A stretch of DNA of 64,000 nt from Lytechinus pictus (Eukaryota; Echinodermata; Echinoidea; Temnopleuroida; Toxopneustidae). A program made the translations under genes and the position numbers. The notes beneath the pieces were generated by a model. It saw nothing but the letters and a program-made list of their open reading frames with translations. It searched no databases and was not told the DNA's origin. The stretch is from assembly GCF_037042905.1 (NCBI RefSeq), contig NC_087252.1, positions 31,883,994 to 31,947,993 of the forward strand. The letters are read 5' to 3'. Shown in pieces: positions 27,125-38,000 of this stretch (position 1 is its first letter; each line of letters starts with the position of its first letter).

Positions 27125-28770
27125 ATTTGAGTTTGGACTATGGGCCAAGGTATGGTAATGCCCTTCAAAGGGGGCTTCCTAAAATTAATTAATTCATTTA
27201 CATGTTGATCATTTTTTAATTCTTTCTTTACCTGCCACAATATTTTCTGTTCTAGAGTTTAAGAGTCAGTTCTAGCCTCAGGCCATGTTTTGCTGGCCTT
27301 GGCCTTGGTGGTCCAGACTAAGTTTTCATGCAGATGCAGTGTTTGTTTTCTTTAAAACCTGGAAAAACTTAAGGATTAACTGTTGGCACTCCATAGTCAT
27401 ATGCAAGAGTATGGAAAGCTATGTGCTGCACTCCCTATTTATGTATTGTTTCAAATTTACTTTAAAAGCTACTCAGTCAGAAGTATTACAGTTATTCTTC
27501 GAATTGAATGATAGCCTCAGACCAAAATATGCAAAGCATGTATTTATGTCTTCTAAGTCAAAATTTTGTCAAGGACAAACAGATTTGAGTGGTGCCAAGA
27601 AATTCAGATTTGACAATTTTTAATACCTGTCTATTTTAGGTTCATTTTTGCTTGAAATTTAATTTTTTTCCTTATTTTGTTGTGCCAAATTTGCATAGAA
27701 TAATATTTACTGGTATAAAACTTGTACAATGACAATGTAATGTATGTGTCATATATTTGAAATTTATTGATGCAATCATTTCATTTATTTATTTTCGTGC
27801 TAAATACAATGGATCAATTTAAAGATTATAAGTGATATAAGCTTATTAGTGAATTAGTGACAAAAGCTATTTTTATATGTTTTAAGAAGATCAGTAACCA
27901 GTTTCATCAACTCATTTTCAAAATGTTTTTATTGACTGAAAATTCAGTCTTTGAGCATTGTCAGCTTGATAATAAAGTATGGTGACTGGCCTTGAGAGGA
28001 ACATCAAATATTGCCCGCAACCAAATCACATTGTGCTGATTCTTTAGACATGGTTTTTTTCATTGAAACCCTTTTTTTTGCTGAAGTAGGCTCAGTCTAT
28101 AATCCAATTCAAGACATATAGAGAAAACTCATAAAGATGGAGTTATTTGGCCCTTTATAATTAGGGTTCATTTGTGTCATGTTTATATCAGGATATGTCA
28201 GTGTTACCATTGTGACATCATTATTAGTTCAGATCCTTCTTGATTTTCACTTATTACTGTTTCAACTTGGCTTTTATCTCTTACTTTGCGTCATCAGGTG
28301 CCCAGATTCGATACCGTGGAAAATACAAAGGTATTGTTTGCAGTGTCTCTGCATGCAAACTCAGTATGAGCAGAGAGACCGAGAAATATACAAATGATAT
28401 ACCTCATTTATTCCCTATATTCTTGTAAACTAGGGCGATACGGTTTTTTAATTGACCAGCTCAGATGTTTGATACGGATAATGATGGATTTTCCCCAAAT
28501 AATGAGAAACAATTGCTTGACCAATATACACTTCCAAGTCCCAAATCCTCTGATAATGTAATATAATGTAATTTTTTTCTTTAAATGTCATGCTGCATTT
28601 ATAAGCCACCTTAAACAAATGCCAAGCCTTGTCTTATAGCAGAAGTCCTAAAAATCTTAAAAGTATTTTTTTATCATTGATTCTCAAATGTCTTTGACTT
28701 CATTTATCATTCTCCCTTGTTTTAAAGTTTTTGGAAGAAAGCTACAGTAGTTCCTTTGTCCAACCCAGTA
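27125..28770. other. Intergenic DNA without recognised genes
   Basis: AT-rich. Short open frames at 27285-27623 and 28179-28428 have no splice support or recognisable motifs. I see nothing functional. Confidence 0.5.
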
Positions 28771-29365
28771 TTAAAGGGATGGTCTGGGCTGAAAGTATGT
28801 ATAGCTTAATTAAATAGAGTAGAATTCACTGAGCAAAATGCCGAAAATTTCATCAAAATCGGATAACAAATAACAAAGTTATTGAATTTTAAAGTTTAGC
28901 AATATTTTGTGAAAACAGTCATCATGAATATTCATTAGGTGGCCTGATGATGTCACATCTCCACTTGTTCTTTTGTATTTTATTACTGTATATGAAATTA
29001 GGTTTATTCAAATTTTTTCCTCCAAGAACTAAAAAAATTGGATTGTCAACTGATTTAGTGCATTAGATATTTATAGCTGCAACTTATTTCATTATAAGGG
29101 AGACATATTATTCACACAAGTATGAAATAATGAAAAAAATTTGATTTTATGTAATAACATATGAAAAAACGGAAAGTGGAGATGTGACATCATCAGCCCA
29201 CCTAATGAATATTCATGACTGTTTTCACAAAATATTGCTAAACTTTAAACTTCAAGAACTTTATTATTTGTTATCCGATTTTGATGAAATTTTCGGCATT
29301 TTGCTCAGTGAATTCTACTCTATGTATTAAGATATAAATATTTTCAGCCCGGACCATCCCTTTAA
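28771..29365. mobile_element. TTAA-flanked palindromic MITE, family C
   Basis: Ends TTAAAGGGATGGTCTGGGCTG and its inverse CAGCCCGGACCATCCCTTTAA. The arms of about 200 bp are nearly perfect inverted copies (CGAAAATTTCATCAAAATCG, CATGAATATTCATTAGG). Confidence 0.88.
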
Positions 29366-29679
29366 GAGCGAAAGTTTTCTGGACCATTTTGGTCTATTAC
29401 CCCACAGAAAGTTAGTCTTTCAAGGAAGGTATTATATTATTTTATTCACTGCATTCAAGATCTCAATATGGTTTATGCTAAACCAGAACTCAAAATACAG
29501 ACTGTATAAATAGAAATATGATATAATGAATTGAATCAAAGATATCTGATACAATTTTAAACATAATTGCTATTTATTGGAGCATTCTTTTTTTAATTGT
29601 AAAATATAAAAGAATGCATTACATGTTTATGGACGTTGTGAGGCAAAGTCTTTGTTGATGTATTACATTTTGTTTTATA

Positions 29680-30086
29680 CAGTGCATTCCAGAAAAAAAA
29701 TGCTAGGATTCTCTCTTGTTTTCCATCATAGGCAAATTATTTCTGGTGCCAGTTTTATAAAACTTTTTATAATAACAGATTTACAATAACAGATTAATCT
29801 TTTCTGCATGAATTATATTTACAGGTATATTTCATAAGTCACCCTTTACATAAGTTAAATATCCGCCCAAGTCAAAGCAAGTATTTTAGACCAAATCATG
29901 GAAAACATGTTAATATAATAAAGTCAATTTTATCCCAAGGTAGAAAGATTTTATGGTCCCCATAGATAATGTTCCTGTAAGTTATAAATGTATTTGTTTC
30001 AATTTTTTATTATTAGTGTCAATCAAAACTTAGTTGGTGATTTTTATAAATTTAAAGATTTCCCTTTTTTTTTCTGAAATGCACTG
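29680..30086. mobile_element. mariner-like MITE remnant
   Basis: Ends CAGTGCATTCCAGAAAAAA and TTTTTTTCTGAAATGCACTG, preceded by TA. The ends resemble those of the element at 34109-34926 (CAGTGCGTCCCAGAAAAAA). The interior is AT-rich with no ORF. Confidence 0.6.
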
Positions 30087-30382
30087 TCAAGATGGCTCTG
30101 CCCGTATTTTATTATCATGATCTGAATTGAATAGTTTTGATTTTGTTTGAATTTTGTAAAGAATTAGCTGTCATGAATGGTATCCATGTGATGTAAAATG
30201 CTTCTATATCCAGATTTGTACAGAAATTCTGTTCAGAGAGTGTTAATAAATATTATTGATACATTACTTATAGTTTGTACGTATTTTTATATTGTTAATC
30301 TAGTTGCTCTTGACTAACTGACTCATGTCGAAACTATGTGTAAAATTTGACTCATAATGTTACAACTATGTGTAAAAAACAC

Positions 30383-30403
30383 AGAGAGAGAGAGAGAGAG
30401 AGA
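30383..30403. repeat. (GA)n microsatellite
   Basis: About ten GA units. Confidence 0.9.
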
Positions 30404-30574
30404 AAATTAATGTGAAAATCTGTGACCCTGGCAAAGGTTTGCTGATATGGGGCAAATTTATTCAGATTGACCGCATGTCCGTGTGAATAATTGGAAGAAA
30501 AAGAATATTAAGCTAAACATTAGTATTCTGATTATTACTTTAATAATTATTGATTATGGATCATTACCTTATTG

Positions 30575-30765
30575 TTATGCAGCACACACATCCCTTGAAA
30601 AGGCATTTATCTACATTTGCCACTCCCCACCCAGGTGTAGTAGTGGGGATCCGGTAGGAAGGAATTCCTCGAATGCTCCAGCGGTCGATCAGGGTAGCCG
30701 TGCTACAGCCGGAGTAACACTGCAGTGCTTTGAAATAATGTATTAAGCACTACATAAATAAAAAA
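30575..30765 (+). mobile_element. SINE 3' fragment (type 2-like)
   Basis: Contains CCACCCAGGTG, GGGGATCCGGTAGGA and the terminal TGTATTAAGCACTACATAAAT, which correspond to the 3' half of type 2 SINEs. Confidence 0.5.
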
Positions 30766-30799
30766 ATTATATGTGCATATACTCAACTGCGCTTTGATA

Positions 30800-31027
30800 C
30801 TTGGTATCATATTATTACCCCGGCTGTAGCTATAAGCCGCCATATTAATAGGCGTTAAGGCGTTCAAGGAATAGATCCTACCGGGAACCCATTCACCTCA
30901 CCTGGGTCGAGTGCAGCACAATGTGGATGAACTTCTTGCCGAAGGAAATTACGCCATGGCTGGGATTCGAACCCACGACCCTCTGTTTCAAAGTCCGAAG
31001 ACTAATCCACTGGGCCACAATGCTCCA
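30800..31027 (-). mobile_element. tRNA-derived SINE, type 1 (minus orientation)
   Basis: Minus strand: GTGGCCCAGTGGATTAGTC and GGGTTCGAATCCC boxes and the standard body. The (ATT)n tail is reduced. Confidence 0.78.
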
Positions 31028-31139
31028 AATGTTGCTTATTATCATTATTAATTGGTTGTTCTTTATTGATAAAAGGCTATATTCATAGTATACTTCTGGA
31101 AACAAATTTGATTTCAGTCATTACTTGGGATTGGTTGGG

Positions 31140-31290
31140 CAGTGAGAAGATCCAGCCACGGCGTTGTTTCCTTCAACAAGAAATTGATCCACATTTTCAT
31201 GCACTCAACCCAAAGAGGTAAATGGGGCACCTGGCACAATTTGTTTTACTTGAATTGCAGTGTGCGTAACAGCTTTTCAACACAAGCCAG
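31140..31290 (+). mobile_element. Type 1 SINE fragment
   Basis: CAGCCACGGCGTTGTTTCCTTC...CACTCAACCCAAAGAGGTAAATGGGGCACCTGGCA. The head is missing. Confidence 0.55.
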
Positions 31291-31559
31291 TGAATTTGGG
31301 TGTGATATTATTGTTAAATATTGGGAGCGGGTTAAAATGTCCAGTCAACATAGTGCCCATTTCTTGTCACTCCGCCTTTAATACCCAGTCACAGTTTTAG
31401 GCCTATTGAATTATCCTTAAAAAATGTGAAAGTTTGGGAGGGAGGGAATTTATTTCCTTTCTAAAAACAACAACATATAGATATGATAATAAGGGTCGGA
31501 AACACTGATATGAAGTCAAGACACCAATCTCCTGAAGTACATAACTAATTAATAGTTTT

Positions 31560-32540
31560 TAGGCTTTTTATTCCATGTAACTTTACTGAGTACGGTACTA
31601 TTATCGCGCTCCGTTTTCGTTTTCTGTTTTCGCTGATCTGCTGCACTTCACCATCTTGATTCTCCGATTTTTTAGTCCTCCCACCGTTAAGATTTTTCTG
31701 CGATTTCATGTTGTATCAAGTCGACTTCGAGCAAATTTTATAGGTAAGAATAGATTTTTATATTCCTGAAATGTTATGAAATTGTAATTCTATTGTGAAC
31801 CTGACTAAGATGCTTGAAATCTCTTAAAATCTTATCGATTGTGATTGACATGACGTTTGTCCACGTCGGTGGATCGTGGAATTGGTCTTGCAAGCTGGAG
31901 TTGATTTCTCTCACTCTCGTCCCCGCATGGCGCGGCGGCAATCCCCGCCCCCTTCCGCTCCATCCATCTAGCGTGATTGCAAGGCCAAAGTGAACGTCTG
32001 AGTGAGACCATACCATGGCATGGCCATGGGCATGGCATCAGCGATCACTTGACTTTTGTAGGCCAACCACCAGTCAGTCAGTCTGACTGTGCAGTCCATG
32101 GGCGTTCATGCAGTTTCGCTCCAGCCGAATTCGAGCAAATTTCCCGGCACGGGCCCACGTACACATCACCAGGCAGAAGTTCACAAATATCATGGCAAGT
32201 CTCTCGCAGACTCTCTCAGTCTCAGACTCAGTCGCATTTCAAGGTCAATGAGCCCACCGCCATTCGAGATATTGCGATCAGGAACAGCTTTATTTCGGCT
32301 TCGAGTTCGATGTCATCGTTCAAATTCTCAGAATGTCAGACATCATTTTGCTTGGCTTCGCCTAGACAGGAATAACCGTCGTTTCTGGGGATTTATTCAA
32401 CAATTTCTGACATTTTACTGTAATCCCCATTTACCGACGGTAGGGTGTACGTGTGGGCTCGCATGTGTTCTCATTCCCTCCCTTTTGTCAATTCACAGTC
32501 CAAAGTTTGATGTAATTTTACACATCGAATTTACAATCTA
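31560..32540. other. CpG-containing unique region, function unresolved
   Basis: Less AT-rich than its flanks, with several CpGs and a donor-like TATAG|GTAAGAA at 31743. Overlapping open frames on both strands (31774-32038 and 31977-32541) mirror each other and lack recognisable motifs. It could hold a non-coding first exon or promoter, but nothing shows this directly. Confidence 0.25.
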
Positions 32541-32849
32541 AGGATGTATAAACAACAAACTTTTAATTGATGATATTCCAACATTTAAATACTTTAAACG
32601 ATATAGATGAAAAAGGCATGAAAAATATACTTTACCGATGTTTAATTGGGTTGAACACGATAAAAATGGTCAAAATGGCAGCCAAACTATAAAATATTTA
32701 CAAACGAACGTCAACAATCACGAATGTGATATCGATATTGCTTTCGATATTATACGATCTGCTCCATATGCGAACGAAACCGAAGATAAACGATACTAGT
32801 TATACTAGTACGAGTACTAGTTATAATCGCGATATATCGATTCGAGACA

Positions 32850-32920
32850 TTAAGTTAATAACGACAATGACGTCATTCAAGATGGCAACTTGCAAGAAAA
32901 ACCGTCAGGTCAGGTGAAAA
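32850..32920 (+). promoter_or_regulatory. Candidate MRPL40 promoter / non-coding first exon (CRE plus YY1-like motif)
   Basis: AATGACGTCATTC (CRE-type) is followed at once by AAGATGGCAAC, a YY1-like initiator motif common at ribosomal and mitochondrial gene starts. A donor-like GTCAG|GTGAAA follows at about 32916. Splicing this to 34976 would give a 5' UTR exon. The upstream ATG here is out of frame with MRPL40 and would form a short uORF. Inference. Confidence 0.35.
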
Positions 32921-33769
32921 TGTCTTAGATGACAGATTTCTCAATCATCCAGAGGATTTTTTTCAATAACTCCGGCCCAAGGTATGCAATTACTTAAGTT
33001 ATATATATTTCCCTGATAATGGAAACCATGAAACTTTCAATTTTGCTTAAAAAACAGTTTTAAATCGCGACCTATAAAACGCTAGTTCACTATACGTTGG
33101 CTGTAGGTACGGGGCCCCATCCCCTTCAGTCTATGTATGGTGAGTGGAGCCAACGTAGTTCAGCGGAACAACCAAAATACAGAGACTGAAGCTTTTGGTC
33201 TAGGCTTCGCCGTAATTTTGATATGGACTGAAGTTAGCAGTAGAGGCGCAAGGCCAATATGGGAGACTCTCTCCAATGAATAGGGGAGACAATCTCCCAC
33301 ATTGGAGACTTGCTTTGCAAAAGGACAAAAGAAACAACACCAACAAAAGCATGATTTTTTCCACCCAAAATTTTGTCTCACTGAGGTCAGAAGTCCGTTT
33401 GTTTTGTGTGTGATTGACAACAAAAAATATTTGTTAAGGGTAGGGTTCGTTTATTGACCTTGAAATGTGACCGAGAGACTTGCCATGACATGAGTGTCAT
33501 TCCGATTTCAATGAAATTGTAAGTAATAGGCCCTATTGCCTTTTTGTACATGTACGTGTCGGAAACCTGCCGATTTGGTGGTGGTGGCCAAATTTAATTG
33601 CTTGTGCTGTTTTGATTTTCATATGTGTGCTTTTATTATTATTATCATTTGTGTTGTTTCTTTTATCCTTTTGCAAAACAAGTCTGTCATTTGGAGATTA
33701 TCTCCCATATTTGAGTAGAGAACCACTATTGCTATGATGTTAAGATGTCTGAGCTACTTGGTCTTATAT

Positions 33770-34951
33770 TATGTGGAGGAGCTGTGGTGTAGTGGTTCTG
33801 ACTCTCGCCTTGTAATCAGAGGGTCGTGTGTTCGAATCCCACCACGGTCTGGCGTCCTTTGGCAAGGCGTTAATCCACACTATGCCACTCTCGACCAATG
33901 TGCTAAATGGGTACCCGGTAGGATGTGAAAGTCATTGTAGCTTGTCCAGTACTGTGTGCGCCTCACCGGCAACTGACTGGAATACTCCCCAGGGAGTGGA
34001 GGATGTGCACACATTGTGTGCGGGAATGACTGATTGAATACGATGACTGGGGTAATAATTTATCTATAAAGCGCTTAGACACGTTGTTCCGATGTATTAA
34101 GCGCTATACAGTGCGTCCCAGAAAAAACGAAACCGAGATTTAGCGATGATTTATCATAACTTAATCACAAATGAAATAGACAAATGACCTACCAATGTAA
34201 AGCTTAGAATCTCCTCTTTCATCTGGTATTACTTATATTATTTCTCCTTCACGCATGAGTGAGCAAAAACAATTTGAAGAAAGGATACCAAAAACTCATT
34301 TGGCGGGGGTATCTGAATTTCAACAAGAAAATCACATGTCTTAAAAGTTCAATATCTGCTCTTCAATTTGATACCTCAATTACAGAAAATGGTCAAGAAA
34401 TAACAAAGTTCTGGTTATTTGAAATAAGGCTTGAATTTCCATAATTTTATTAAATAAACTGTTTTCACCGGTTTCCCACAGAAGCTATCGCATCGTTAAC
34501 AAAAGACTTGATGCATGGCTGATCGTAGACAAAACGGAGTGTCGACTGAGTTTGAACGCTAGCTTGTAAAACCTCTTCATTTTATGAAATTATTGAAATT
34601 CAAGCCTTATTTCAAATAACCAGAACTTTGTTATTTCTTGACCATTTTCTGTAATTGAGGTATCAAATTAAAGAGCAGATATTGAACTTTTTAAAAATGT
34701 GGTTTTCCTTTTGAAATTCAGATACCCCCCGCCAAATGAGTTTTTGGTATCCTTTCTTCAAATTGTTTTTGCTCACTCATGCGTGAACGAGGCATAATCT
34801 AAGTAATATCAGATGAAAGAGGAGATTCTAAGCTTTACATTGGTAGGTCATTTGTCTATTGTGTTTGTGATTAAGTTATGATAAATCATCGCTTAATCTC
34901 GGTTTCGTTTTTTCTGGGACGCACTGTATAAAAGTGGATTATTATTATTAA
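33770..34951 (+). mobile_element. tRNA-derived SINE, type 2, split by a mariner-like element
   Basis: Head GTGGTGTAGTGG...GTGTTCGAATCCC at 33785-33842, then the type 2 body to GCGCTATA at 34108. After the nested insertion the SINE resumes at 34927 with TATAAAAGTGG and an (ATT)n tail to about 34951. It ends 25 nt before the first MRPL40 coding exon. Confidence 0.8.
34109..34926. mobile_element. 818-bp near-perfect palindromic mariner-like MITE (TA duplication)
   Basis: Ends CAGTGCGTCCCAGAAAAAAC and its inverse, flanked by TA on both sides. Arms of about 330 bp match almost perfectly (shared GAAATAAGGCTTGAATTTC, GGCGGGGGTATC, GCTCACTCATGCGTGAA). A short unpaired centre lies at about 34440-34590. 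No transposase. Confidence 0.88.
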
Positions 34952-34975
34952 ATGCATTTTATCCTGTCTTTACAG

Positions 34976-35069
34976 ATTTCAAGATGGCTAGCCTTCAGAA
35001 TCTTCAGCTGGTTCGATCTTTCTTCACAAGAGCTGGAGGATTATCCTTCAGGGCAACTCAAGTTCTCAG
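34976..35069 (+). CDS. MRPL40: MRPL40 exon with start codon (ATG at 34984)
   Basis: Acceptor CTGTCTTTACAG ends at 34975, so a 5' UTR exon lies upstream. Encodes residues 1-28 plus two bases, the mitochondrial targeting sequence. Donor CTCAG|GTTTGT. The other frames of this exon do not join to exon 2 with family similarity. Confidence 0.9.
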
Positions 35070-38000
35070 GTTTGTACTTAACATCTTTATTACTGGATTC
35101 TGGAATTCCTGTAGGATTTGTAGGGACTACCTGGTTTCATTAGGCAATGGGTTACAGGGAATAATTTTCCTGGTATTGCATCGCACTTTGCTCCACATTT
35201 TTGAAAGACTGCTATGCATAAAGTCTTTTGTATAGCATATTTTTACATAGGACTACATTACTTAGTTGAGAGCTTTCCTCTCATGACCAAAAATGCTATT
35301 CAAATTTGTAAAGCAAAATTATTCCCTGGGTTAAGTAGGTTTAAAATACAGGAATAAACAGTTAAAAGATATGCAGCATCTGATCTGATACTATTAATAA
35401 TAATAACAAACACAGCCTTTCTAATGTGCCATTAATGTAGGGAACTTTTGAGGTGCTGATGGATGGACAAATTTGAGGAATATTAGAGATAAATGCCAGT
35501 TGTGGTAACGATCTCAAAATGAGTTCGAACAGAATCCAATGAAATTACCACCAAAGTGTTTGTATTAATGAATAAAAAAACATGTGCCAAATGGCTGTGG
35601 GAAAAAAATGTATAATTGCTGAGAAATAAGCACAGAATACCATTAAATGTCGGGCATTCTTCCAAGCAGTATTAATACACTGTCCCACATATTTCAGCTA
35701 CAGATGTCATGATTACATAAAGATAAGTTTATTTCAATGTACTAGAGATCTACATCTATGATAACATGGAGGCAATTGACCTTAATTTTAAAGACTTTCT
35801 CATAAAATAATTACTTGCTGCAACTAAAGGAATTTTTAAGCGAATGAAAATGGTCTTGAAAATGAAACTTGCCTTTAAATATTTGCAGATAATTTCCCTC
35901 CTAGAACAACATTAAAAATAGTAACGAAAGGAAAGACAGGGACTCAGTTTTATCATTATGAGGGGAGCAATGAAAAGCTCTCCTAAAACTTTAAAGGGGA
36001 GCATTAGCGGAGCACTGCAAAAAGCTCTTCTTTGACATAAAAGGGGGCTCTCTTGTCCGATTTCAAAATGGATGGAGGAACATACACTAAGTTACAACCC
36101 ACAACCAAAGGAGACAAACAATCCGATATCGATCTATGCAATATCTATCTCATTGAACTCTTTTTAATGTCATTTTTGCAAGTGTGTTTTAATTGCTTTG
36201 ATACAATATTGTAATTTACAAAACCTTGACAGCGAATGAAGTTTTCAAGGATGACTCGAACAGTTTGATCATTGACCGACACTCTTGTTAAGCAATTGCT
36301 GAGGCGATTGATAAATCGCTCTACCAAAAATGGATTAAGGAGAGCGGTAGCGAGTGATCACTCTCACTCCCCTTAAAACTGAGTCCCTGGAAAGACACTC
36401 TAGCCAACACATTTACCTTGAAGATTTTGTGACTTGCAGCATCATCACTGTTTAATTTTATCAGTTAATTTGTAATTTAAAGGTTAAAATTTAAGTTTGA
36501 TTGTTTTTGTTTTGTTTCAGAGCCGAGCCCCCAAAGAAGAAGAAAAGAGCGGATCCCAAGCAGGAGCAGATGAGGCAACAGAGATTGCTGAAGAAACTCA
36601 AGAAAATACAATTCAAGATGGGTGACCCTGAACTCAAACCTATCGTAGATTTTAATGTGGACAGAAAATTAATGGAAGATGAGAGGTGAGTTTTAGGTGC
36701 AGATGAGGCAACAGAGATTGCTAAAGAAACTCAAGAAAATACAATTGTGAGTTTTAGGTGCAGATTTGGAGACACAACAATTGCTCCGGGCTTAATAGGG
36801 TTAGGGTTGCAATAGGGTTTAATGTCAGGTATGAGTTTAGATTAAGGGTAGGGCATAGTGCTAAACCCAGGGTTGGAGTTGGACATTTGATTAGTGTGTG
36901 GAATTATAGTGGAGCAATTGTCGCTAGAGCAAATGTCGTGGAACCATAGATTTAGGAATGAGGTGGGGGGGGGGGGGGCTGCAGGGGCACTCTAAACAAA
37001 TGGTTTGACCATTGATCGCCTATTTAAGTTCATGTACAAGTAAACTTTTGATTGCATCACTTATTTAGATATTTGCATTCAAGTATGTTAACATAAGGTT
37101 GAACTCAGTGTTGTGGCTGTAACACATAGAATCCATGTAGTTTGTCAGCCATTTGTCATCATAAAAGAGTCCTTTAATATTAATATTCAATTTATGTATT
37201 ATTTATTTTCATATGTTACAATGTAAAATGTACAAAGGTAAAAAAAAAACGGGGAGTACAGGGTCTCGAGAGAGAGAACAGTAAGAAAAAAATATCAACA
37301 TAACATAAATAAAATTATTAAATTGAACATCTAGATCATGATGCTGAATTTCTGGTGCAACCTTGTGATCTTGGATAGCAGTATGTAAAAAGCACCTATA
37401 GAACAGTTTTCATTTGGTTTTGCACTAAATATATATGCATACATAATCTTTTGATATACATGTATTATGGTTATATTGTTAGTAGTAGGAGTAGTAATTG
37501 ACTATATTACATAGGTTATGTAGATTCGAATCAGTGATAGGTCAATACGCCATCACGTGACCATAGCTGCGAGGATCGCATTTGTTATATTCTAGGTTTT
37601 GACGTCACCTCAGGGAATATAACTAGAATTGACTATTCCTTATTATCATCATTATTAATGCTATCATTATGTCTATTCCTACAGTGTATCAGTATTATTA
37701 TTCATATTACAATTATATTTGTTTATTTCATTATTGCTATTATTATTACTATCATCATTATTATTATTAATATTATTTTCATTATTATTAAATTTATTAT
37801 CTTAATTTTACTATTTTTATTATTATTGTCATTACCACTATCAATACTGGCTTTATTTGTGCCTTACAGAAAGAGAGAAGAACTTGAAATAGATCACGAG
37901 ACGTCAGAAGAAAGAGCCAGGTTACAGAAAGAATGGTCACGTTATAAATTTCAGCAACATGTGAGAGAAACTAACATCCTTAAGGAAGCAATCAGGTAAG

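Noticed and set aside
31774-32541. Overlapping open frames on both strands in a CpG-containing region
   Set aside because: They mirror one another, lack motifs and splice support. Kept only as an unresolved region.
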